Assembly: GCF_000737785.1 (NCBI RefSeq)
Contig: NZ_JPRO01000006.1
Coordinates: forward strand, 54,982-118,981
DNA from: Chryseobacterium luteum
GTDB taxonomy: Bacteria > Bacteroidota > Bacteroidia > Flavobacteriales > Weeksellaceae
Length of the DNA: 64,000 nucleotides
Direction of reading: 5' to 3'
Shown piece by piece: positions 17,484 to 24,654 of the stretch. Within the stretch, counting starts at the first letter, position 1. Every line of letters begins with the position of its first letter. The position numbers and the translations under genes were made by a program. Under the pieces are notes generated by a model. It searched no databases, had not been told where the DNA came from, and saw only the letters and a program-made list of their open reading frames with translations.

Positions 17484-17690
17484 TGTTCCAGAAGACCGCT
17501 TAAGATTTTGATTTCGCCTGCTGTATTCGGTTGGCTGTCTCAAAAGTAATTTTGGGGCTAAAAGTTAGATAGTTATTTCTCTTTACGATTTTTGACTATT
17601 ACGATTTTTATATATTTTATATTTAATTTATGTCATGATTTTTCCTGAAATGATTTCATAAACAAAGAAAATACAGCGGGCTTCTGAACA
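17484..17690 (+). ncRNA. Predicted retron msr-msd RNA
   Basis: Two inverted-repeat arms flank a noncoding stretch directly before the RT gene. The left arm is 17484-17500 (TGTT, one bulged C, CAGAAGACCGCT). The right arm is 17675-17690 (AGCGGGCTTCTG, AACA). Together they form 16 bp with one bulge and one G-T pair. This is the a1/a2 arrangement that bounds retron msr-msd RNAs. Inside are a CAAAA-GTAA-TTTTG hairpin (17541-17554) and a TTATGTCAT...ATGA...CATAA fold (about 17628-17662), plausible msr and msd stems. A -7-like box ends at 17479, placing the RNA 5' end at the left arm. The branch guanosine was not identified. Confidence 0.7.
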
Positions 17691-17700
17691 TTTTCAATCA

Positions 17701-19821
17701 ATGAAACTAGACCAGACTTCAATAAATCATATAAATACAACTTTTCATAAAATGAAAAGTAAAAATGATTTTTTATCATTACTTAATTTTGTAAAAGGAA
17801 AGATTTACGGAGGAAAGATTCATGCTTTTGAATTAAAGAATTTAAACTATTATATTAATACGAAAAGTAAACAAAATAGGTACACTAAATTTACAATAAA
17901 AAAAAAGTCAGGTGAAGATAGAATAATACACTCTCCAGTACCAGGCTTAAAAGCTATACAAAAATGTATAAATGTAATTTTTCAGAGTATTTATGAGGTA
18001 AATTCTGCAGCCACTGGATTTGTAATTGGCAAATCCATAGTTGACAATGGAATTGTGCATTCAGGAAAAAATTATGTCTTTAATCTTGATTTAAAAGACT
18101 TTTTTTCAAGTATTGATCAAGCCAGAGTTTGGGGTAGATTAAAAGTTTCACCATTCAACTTAAATGAGCAGAACGGAAATTTAGAAATTGCTAACATTAT
18201 AGCATCACTATGTTGCCATGAAATGGATGTTGAAAGATATGATGCAATTAACAATAGATGGTACAATGTTACAAAAAATGTTGTTCCACAAGGAGCTCCC
18301 ACCTCTCCCACATTAATTAATATTATTTGTCAGAGGCTAGATTATTATTTGTCAGCAGTTGCAAAAAGATTTTCTTTAAATTATACTAGATATGCTGATG
18401 ATATTACTTTCAGCTCTAACCATAATGTTTACCAAAGTGGTGGCGAGTTTATCACTGAAATAGAAAGAATTATTAGATCAGAAAAATTTGATATTAAAGA
18501 TTCAAAAACAAATCTACAAAAAAGGGGCTATCGTCAAGAGGTAACTGGTTTGGTAGTGAATATTAAGCCGAATGTTCATAGTAAATATATTAAGCAGATT
18601 AGACATTGGTTATATGCTTGGGAAAAACATGGATATGAATATGCATCAAATTTTTTTATTAAGCAATATTTAAAAGATAAAATCAATCCAAAAACTAACA
18701 CGCCAGATCTCTATAGTGTTTTAAGAGGAAAACTAAATTATTTAAAGATGGTCAAAGGTTTTGAAAATTCTACATATTTAAAACTAAGTAATCGATTTAA
18801 CTTGCTAATAGATTTTTCAGATAAGAATGTTACACTAACCCAATCTAATCAAGTAACGGTATCTGAGGTTTTACCTGACTTAAAAAATAATAAAATTTCC
18901 AAACTACCAATCATACATACACCTAAAGAAGTTGTTAGAATACTAAATAAATTCACATTAAACAATAGTGCATTAAAGTATTCGACGCATACTTGGGATG
19001 CAGGACAGAATGAAGATGTGTTTAAAGATTTGCCTGATTTTCTTAAAAAGGCAAACAGGGAATTTAATCCTGTGAGTGAAAGCTTGAAAACTCTAAGAAA
19101 AGAATTACATGCTAAAATAATTTCCTTCCTTTTCTATGATAAAGTTGCAGAAAAAGGTTGGGGTATCCATAGAGTTAAATTTGGGTGGAGTTCGCCAGAA
19201 CTTTTGGCAGAAATGCAGATTACCAATATAAAACCTGAGAATTTCACTATACCAGAAAAAGCGCAATTTTCATTAGAAACTACCCGAGGAATACAAACAA
19301 TTCAAAAATTTAAACAAGTAATTGATATTTTCAAAAATGAAATAGAAATTAGGGATGAAAATTCAGTCCTTAGAGAGCTCCTTATAGAAAAACATAATAC
19401 ACATTTAAATGGTTTCAATATTAGGGAAATGAGAAATTTAGAGAATACAAATTTCTTTACGGATGTGGATTATTTTAGTAAGGCATTAACTTTAATTTTT
19501 GAAAACATTCAGAAAAGACCCCAGCATAAATTTGTAAGCTATATTCTCAAAGATGAAGAGGATAGTTATATATTAGAAATTATACACCATGATTCAACCG
19601 CAAAAGGAAAATCTATTAAAGATAACAAATTAAGTTTGGAAAGTGGAGATTTTGGAACAGTGAGAATGCACCTATTAAACCTTTGTGAATGGAGTGTGGA
19701 ATCAGAATTTAGAGAAGGTCCAACCAGAATAAATTTTTTAGATTCCAATCAAGATACACCACCTTACGTAAAAATAGATCAAGCTGAGGGATTCAAGTAT
19801 ATATTTAAGTTTTACAAATAA
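17701..19821 (+). CDS. Retron-type reverse transcriptase with a long C-terminal extension
   Basis: A 706-aa protein. The first 390 residues are a retron-like RT: NGIVH at 116-120 (the NAxxH position), NLDLKDFFSSI motif A, VPQGAPTSPTLINI near 195-208, catalytic YADD at 231-234, and VTG at 281-283, which in retron RTs helps recognise the ncRNA. Typical retron RTs are about 300-400 aa; here another 310 residues follow. The extension has a conserved-looking GWGIHRVKFGWSSPELL block and a C-terminal part (DVDYFSKALTLIFENIQKR ... ESGDFGTVRMHLLNLCEW) whose order recalls GHKL/histidine-kinase ATPase folds but lacks clear N- and G-box residues. The ncRNA is 10 nt upstream and the next gene 7 nt downstream. 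Confidence 0.85.
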   Translation: MKLDQTSINHINTTFHKMKSKNDFLSLLNFVKGKIYGGKIHAFELKNLNYYINTKSKQNRYTKFTIKKKSGEDRIIHSPVPGLKAIQKCINVIFQSIYEVNSAATGFVIGKSIVDNGIVHSGKNYVFNLDLKDFFSSIDQARVWGRLKVSPFNLNEQNGNLEIANIIASLCCHEMDVERYDAINNRWYNVTKNVVPQGAPTSPTLINIICQRLDYYLSAVAKRFSLNYTRYADDITFSSNHNVYQSGGEFITEIERIIRSEKFDIKDSKTNLQKRGYRQEVTGLVVNIKPNVHSKYIKQIRHWLYAWEKHGYEYASNFFIKQYLKDKINPKTNTPDLYSVLRGKLNYLKMVKGFENSTYLKLSNRFNLLIDFSDKNVTLTQSNQVTVSEVLPDLKNNKISKLPIIHTPKEVVRILNKFTLNNSALKYSTHTWDAGQNEDVFKDLPDFLKKANREFNPVSESLKTLRKELHAKIISFLFYDKVAEKGWGIHRVKFGWSSPELLAEMQITNIKPENFTIPEKAQFSLETTRGIQTIQKFKQVIDIFKNEIEIRDENSVLRELLIEKHNTHLNGFNIREMRNLENTNFFTDVDYFSKALTLIFENIQKRPQHKFVSYILKDEEDSYILEIIHHDSTAKGKSIKDNKLSLESGDFGTVRMHLLNLCEWSVESEFREGPTRINFLDSNQDTPPYVKIDQAEGFKYIFKFYK

Positions 19822-19828
19822 TTAAGTA

Positions 19829-20452
19829 ATGATTGCATTAGTAGAGGATCGAATTGGAAGAATGAATCAATTTATAGATTTTGATATAAAATCTATAGAA
19901 AATCTTCAAATTATTACAGAGACAGACTTATCCGATTTAAAAACTGACTTAGATCAAGGAGTTACAGATAAACTCGATATATTTGACTGCTTGATATTTC
20001 ATAGGTCAGCGTTGACAAATACCCAAAGAGAAACTATCAAAGTTTACTGTAAAAATAAAATAAAACCCTTGGTTTTCTTCTCAGGAGGTATATCTTCAAG
20101 TTTCTACAATGATTCAACATTTCCATATTTGCATATAAATTCAAGGGATTTGTATTCTAACAATTTAAAAATGTTTAGCAATCATTCAGACCAACACCAC
20201 ATTATAAACTTATTAGTTCTACAATATGGTTCAAAATGGAAAACAAATCAACTACTTATCATAAAAGAAGATCTAAACATAAGATATCAACTAAAAAAAA
20301 TTAAAAGAATAATGGATTTGAATATTCCAAAAAATCAAATCAAAGATTTTGATTTAGATTGGCTTGATAAAGATGACTTTACTGAAATTAGTGATGATCA
20401 AATTAAACAGTTCAGAGTAACTTTGGATAAGCTAATCTACGATTCAATATGA
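19829..20452 (+). CDS. Receiver-like small protein of the retron-like operon
   Basis: A 207-aa soluble protein. It begins MIALVEDRIGRMNQF, like the acidic first strand of CheY receivers (E6, D7). It continues with DIFDCLIFHRSAL where the phospho-accepting Asp would be, and IKPLVFFSGGISS and FPYLHINSRDL at the later strands. The acceptor Asp appears replaced, so this is probably a pseudo-receiver. No DNA-binding or enzymatic domain is seen in the C-terminal 80 residues. It is AT-rich like its neighbours, starts 7 nt after the RT gene and overlaps the next gene by 4 bp. The family assignment is tentative. Confidence 0.55.
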   Translation: MIALVEDRIGRMNQFIDFDIKSIENLQIITETDLSDLKTDLDQGVTDKLDIFDCLIFHRSALTNTQRETIKVYCKNKIKPLVFFSGGISSSFYNDSTFPYLHINSRDLYSNNLKMFSNHSDQHHIINLLVLQYGSKWKTNQLLIIKEDLNIRYQLKKIKRIMDLNIPKNQIKDFDLDWLDKDDFTEISDDQIKQFRVTLDKLIYDSI

Positions 20453-22137
20453 ACAAACTAATAGTCCATAGTCAAAATACTGTTTTAAATTCTGAGGAAT
20501 ACTTTAAAATTGACGAGCAATTTGTCTTTAATGTTGATTCTGACATTTTAGATGTAGATTTCTACATTCATGATCAAATTATTAATAAGGAATTAGGTAG
20601 GAAAATTAATCAATGTGACATAATTTTTATAAAGGTGGGTCTAACGCAGAACTTTATGGAATATTATGGTATCCGTTTAGCCTGCCATATAAGAATGACC
20701 CAAAGCTTAGGAGAAAAAAATTATATTCCTATTGTTCTTATTAGTCAAGAATCTTGTCAATTTCTTGGACTTACTGGAGACTTATCAGAGATATTATTTA
20801 CTGAAGGGGTTTATTTAATGGAAGATAATCCAAAAGATTTAAATAAATATATCAAACTTTTTAATGAGAATAAGCTAAAATCATCAACAAAAATTGATGA
20901 CTTTCTATCCAAAATTAGAATTAAACCTTGTATCGAATATGATTCACACCATTCAATTGCAAATGAGTGGAGCTTACTTGGATGGGCACAAATTTTACAA
21001 ATAGATCAATTTGATCAAACATTTATTAGTATTAAGCAAAATACTGAAGGCTTATTATATTATAAATACCTTGCATTAAAACATCCTATTTTGTTTAAGA
21101 CATCTTCTGCTAATATTAATTTTAAAGGAGGTGGAAAAATATTATATATTGATGATGAATGGAATAAAGGATGGAACATAATTTTTAAACATATATTTAA
21201 AGATAAATCATCTTATCAATTTAAAACTTTTGAATATAATTTTACTGATAAAGAATTTTCTGCTGGAGAGCCATTCATTAAATCAGAGATAGAAACTTTT
21301 GATCCTGATATAGTAATTTTGGATTTGAGACTTTTCAAGAAAGATTTTGAAAAAGATAGGACTCCAGAAAATCTCTCTGGTTTTAAAATTCTTGAATATA
21401 TCAAAAAAATTAATTTAGGAATCCAAATTATAATATTTACAGCCTCAAATAAGGTTTGGAATTTTCAAAAATTACAAAGTGCTGGAGCAGATTATTTTAT
21501 AATTAAAAATTCTCCAGAAAATATTATAAGCGCAGAAACAACTTTAGATTCAATAGAAAAGTTCACAGAAAATATTAAAAAAGCTTCAGAAAAATCATTT
21601 ATAAAAAATATTGTAGTAATATGTAAGAAAATTTCCCAATTTCTTTACAAAACTGATACTTCTGATAACTTAGAATATGAGTTACTAGTTAAAAATCTTG
21701 TAGGTCAATTAAAAGTATGTCTATCAGCCTTGACTCTTATAAATATTGAGCGAAATGTAACAATTGACATAGCTTTTCTTAGTTTTTATAACTTTTTCGA
21801 ACTGTTTAAAGAATATTATTTAAAATATGAAGATTACAAGTATAAAATTGGATTCGAAGAAATTATCATGTTAGAATATAAGCTAAAAGGAAATAAACTC
21901 AGTAAAGGCGGTACATATATAAAAGAGCACAGTTCTTTTGATGCTCAACTATCCTTTTTTTTAACCGCTCTTTTTTTTGACTATTTTAAAATAGATGAGT
22001 TGAAAACAATTTCAGCTATTACATTATGTAATGCAAGAAATGCTTACTTTCATGGAAGTAAAAAGAATTTTTCCATTGAAGAATTAGAGTTAATAACTCA
22101 AATAATTTGTGAAGCTTCCTCAAAATTAAGAGAATAG
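20449..22137 (+). CDS. Receiver-HEPN-like candidate effector protein
   Basis: A 562-aa protein. Residues 1-150 look like a degenerate receiver (DIIFIKVGL, IPIVLISQ). Residues 230-355 form an intact CheY-type receiver: D235/D236 (ILYIDDE), phospho-acceptor D292 (VILDLRL), T331 (IIFTAS), K353 (YFIIK). The C-terminal third is helical and ends with ARNAYFHG, whose R530-x4-H535 matches the catalytic motif of HEPN ribonucleases. This suggests an RNase toxin gated by receiver state, encoded by the last gene of the retron-like operon. HEPN membership rests on one short motif plus helical context, so it needs structural support. Confidence 0.6.
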   Translation: MNKLIVHSQNTVLNSEEYFKIDEQFVFNVDSDILDVDFYIHDQIINKELGRKINQCDIIFIKVGLTQNFMEYYGIRLACHIRMTQSLGEKNYIPIVLISQESCQFLGLTGDLSEILFTEGVYLMEDNPKDLNKYIKLFNENKLKSSTKIDDFLSKIRIKPCIEYDSHHSIANEWSLLGWAQILQIDQFDQTFISIKQNTEGLLYYKYLALKHPILFKTSSANINFKGGGKILYIDDEWNKGWNIIFKHIFKDKSSYQFKTFEYNFTDKEFSAGEPFIKSEIETFDPDIVILDLRLFKKDFEKDRTPENLSGFKILEYIKKINLGIQIIIFTASNKVWNFQKLQSAGADYFIIKNSPENIISAETTLDSIEKFTENIKKASEKSFIKNIVVICKKISQFLYKTDTSDNLEYELLVKNLVGQLKVCLSALTLINIERNVTIDIAFLSFYNFFELFKEYYLKYEDYKYKIGFEEIIMLEYKLKGNKLSKGGTYIKEHSSFDAQLSFFLTALFFDYFKIDELKTISAITLCNARNAYFHGSKKNFSIEELELITQIICEASSKLRE

Positions 22138-22468
22138 AATTTTTAAATGCTTAATATTGAAATGAAAATTTATTTTGATAGATACACCAGGAAAAAACCG
22201 AAACTAAAACCAATTAAAGCCAATAAGTATCCGAGTACAAAAATTTATATTCGAAGATATTAACGGGTTCTACAACTATTTCATCATATCTGCTTTTTCA
22301 AAAAATCATGAAATAAAAATTCGAAGCTCTTGATTGCCTAGCACTATATTGATTACTCATAACTTATAGAAAATCATGTCGTAAAGATAGCAATTACGGA
22401 AGTTCGGTAAACATCGACATTTTTCCTTATTCTTTCCCCTTCAGCTCTAACGACAAACTGGACAGGTA
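22138..22468. other. Right edge of the AT-rich island
   Basis: About 330 bp between the effector gene and the tolC-type gene. A 38-codon basic frame from 22147 (MLNIEMKIYFDRYTRKK...) is open but has no recognisable features; it may be a remnant. I found no copy of the tRNA-Leu 3' end here and no clear attachment repeat. Composition returns to normal near 22440. Confidence 0.45.
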
Positions 22469-23752
22469 TTAATCCGACCTGAATACTTTTAATAATTCGG
22501 TTTGCTGCATCACTTCATTTTTACTGCTGATAAGATTATAATTTGCCTGAAGCCAGTTGTTTCTCACAACGAAAAATGTATAGGCATCCATTAATCCTTC
22601 TTTGTATTTCTCCTCGGATTTTTGAAAGGATAATTTTTGATTTTCAAAATTGGCCTGCAGTAAAGTATATTTTTCTTCGGAATTTTGGAATTGTGCTTTA
22701 ATGGAATTGATGCTTTGGGTCAGGTTATTAATGATGATCTCTTTATCATAATTGGAATTGATGACATTCAGTTTTGCGATCTCAATGTTATTTTTTACTT
22801 GTAATTTGTTGAAAACAGGAATGTTGAGACTGAAACCAACCTGCTGACTTTTATTTCTTTTGAACTGATCTGAAAAAGCATCAGCCGATTTACCCAAAGT
22901 TTTGCTGTAAAAACTGGACCAATTGTAAGAACCGTTCAGTGTTGGAAGATAAGCCGATTTTGCAATGCTAATATTTTTCTCTTCAGCTTTTACATCTGTT
23001 ATGACGGCTTTGTAAGCAGGATTTTTCTCTAAAAGGCTTTTTACAAAATCCGGATCATTAAAGTTCAGATCGGGAAGATATTCTTCATTCATCTCAAAAT
23101 CCAGGGTGTCTTTTGTAATGGCCAGTGCATTTAATAAATTTATTTTGGAAAGATCCCTGGAATTCTTTGCTGAAACCCATTGTTCCTGCAAAGTTCCAAG
23201 ATTCGCCTTGATATCGTAAATATCACTTTTGGGTCTGTTTCCGATCTCCACTTCTTTTTCGGTACGTTTGATCTGATCTTCGATTCCTGAGATCTGAGTC
23301 TGCAATACATCAAGCCAGCTTTTGCTGTTCTGATAATTGAAAAACATCTGAATAACGTTCAGTTTTACATCGTTCTGCGCTTTTTTCATTTTGAAGGTCG
23401 AGCTTTCTTTATTGATTTTTGATAAAGAAATATTGAGATAATTGCGCCAGTTCATCAGTTCCCAATTGGCCTGTGCATACACCTGATCATATTGCGTGTT
23501 GAGAGATCCTCTTTGATTCGTGGTCTGATCGATCGTAGATCCGAAACTGTAATTATGATTAATTCCTGCTTCAACCGACGGGAGCAACATCCCTTTTGCG
23601 GCAGAAATCTGACGGTCATTTTTCTGAATATTGACACCGGATTGCTTTACCAAAGGATGATTGGCAGATGCATAATCCAGGCATTGCTTCAAAGTCCAGC
23701 TTTGCTGAGCGGGAAGAAAATTTATGATTAGTAAAAAAAATAGTTTTTTCAT
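22469..23752 (-). CDS. TolC-family outer-membrane efflux protein
   Basis: A 427-aa outer-membrane channel protein with signal peptide MKKLFFLLIINFLPAQ. The mature protein starts SWTLKQCLDYASANHPLVKQS, the classic start of the outer membrane efflux domain, and shows the two long helical repeats separated near 215 (NLLNALAITKDTLDFEM). It supplies the outer-membrane exit for the ABC efflux system encoded upstream on the same strand. It is the last gene of that cluster, 21 nt after the GLPGLI gene. Confidence 0.88.
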   Translation of the reverse strand: MKKLFFLLIINFLPAQQSWTLKQCLDYASANHPLVKQSGVNIQKNDRQISAAKGMLLPSVEAGINHNYSFGSTIDQTTNQRGSLNTQYDQVYAQANWELMNWRNYLNISLSKINKESSTFKMKKAQNDVKLNVIQMFFNYQNSKSWLDVLQTQISGIEDQIKRTEKEVEIGNRPKSDIYDIKANLGTLQEQWVSAKNSRDLSKINLLNALAITKDTLDFEMNEEYLPDLNFNDPDFVKSLLEKNPAYKAVITDVKAEEKNISIAKSAYLPTLNGSYNWSSFYSKTLGKSADAFSDQFKRNKSQQVGFSLNIPVFNKLQVKNNIEIAKLNVINSNYDKEIIINNLTQSINSIKAQFQNSEEKYTLLQANFENQKLSFQKSEEKYKEGLMDAYTFFVVRNNWLQANYNLISSKNEVMQQTELLKVFRSD

Positions 23753-23773
23753 AATACGTTATCCTTGATAATT

Positions 23774-24595
23774 TTAGTTTTCAGGATAAGGGATTGCTTT
23801 ATCCAGTTCTATCGGATTGTAATTCTTTCTGATTATCTCCTGAAGGAATTTTCTTTTCTGATCCAACTGTTCCTGGCTTGTGATCTTTTCGCCTCTGATA
23901 ACAACCGTTCCACCATTTTTCAGAGCGTTTTTCATATCAGCAATCGGGTCGTTATAATAATCGAGTTTGACTTTTTGAAACTGTTTCAAAGTAACTTTTA
24001 CAGGTTGTTTTCCGTAATGGGTTTCCAGGAAATTGTTGGTCGCAAAAGTCTCCGGAAGATTGATGCTTTTCGACAATGTGTAAATGTAAGTGCCTGTGTC
24101 GTCCTGCAATTCGAAGATCAGTCCGGGTAAACCCCGGAATTTGTATGGTCCTTCCTGAAAAGGAATCGCATTGCAAAACCAGGCTGTCCATTTTCTTCCG
24201 CCAAAGTCGGCGGTTGCTTTCTGCAACGAATATTCTGCGCTTTTTTTGCTCTCGTTTTGTATTTTCCAGTTTATCTCGTCTTTGGAATCAATTACAAAAT
24301 AATCGAACATATTGTCATGAAAAGCTTTATTTTCATTGGTATTGGTTTTTCTCAGAATCAATTGGTCAGACTGCGTACTGTTCTGCCGGCTTTCTCCGGT
24401 TTTCTTGCTGATAGAATCGTTTCTGAGGAAATCATAATCGTAGAACCTGGTATAATCCTTATCTATGTCCAGAGCCATATTCATTTTATTATATTGATTA
24501 TCCCGCTTTATACTCAGTTCATAAATATATCTGTGGGTTTGTGAAAAAGATAATCCGAATGTCAGTATTGCAATAATTAAAAGTTGTTTTTTCAT
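23774..24595 (-). CDS. GLPGLI family secreted protein
   Basis: A 273-aa protein with signal peptide MKKQLLIIAILTFGLSFSQ. The diagnostic segment AWFCNAIPFQEGPYKFRGLPGLIFEL is present. GLPGLI proteins are a large Bacteroidetes family of secreted, mostly beta-rich proteins of unknown function. Its position between the permeases and the tolC-type gene suggests it is expressed with the efflux system, perhaps as a response to envelope stress; that link is inference. Confidence 0.85.
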   Translation of the reverse strand: MKKQLLIIAILTFGLSFSQTHRYIYELSIKRDNQYNKMNMALDIDKDYTRFYDYDFLRNDSISKKTGESRQNSTQSDQLILRKTNTNENKAFHDNMFDYFVIDSKDEINWKIQNESKKSAEYSLQKATADFGGRKWTAWFCNAIPFQEGPYKFRGLPGLIFELQDDTGTYIYTLSKSINLPETFATNNFLETHYGKQPVKVTLKQFQKVKLDYYNDPIADMKNALKNGGTVVIRGEKITSQEQLDQKRKFLQEIIRKNYNPIELDKAIPYPEN

Positions 24596-24612
24596 TTTGA
24601 TTTATTTTTTAT

Positions 24613-24648
24613 AAATCTTCAAGGTTTTTGAAACCCTGAAGGTTAGAA
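24613..24648. repeat. Imperfect palindrome in efflux operon
   Basis: CTTCAAGGTTT pairs with AAACCCTGAAG (one mismatch) around TTG. It resembles the hairpin at 32104-32135 and sits between two genes of the same operon without a T run, so it may set RNA stability rather than end transcription. Confidence 0.5.
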
Positions 24649-24654
24649 AACTTG

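Noticed and set aside
17291..17700. CRISPR array or attachment site near tRNA-Leu
   Set aside because: No regularly spaced repeats and no copy of the tRNA 3' end were found on either side of the island.
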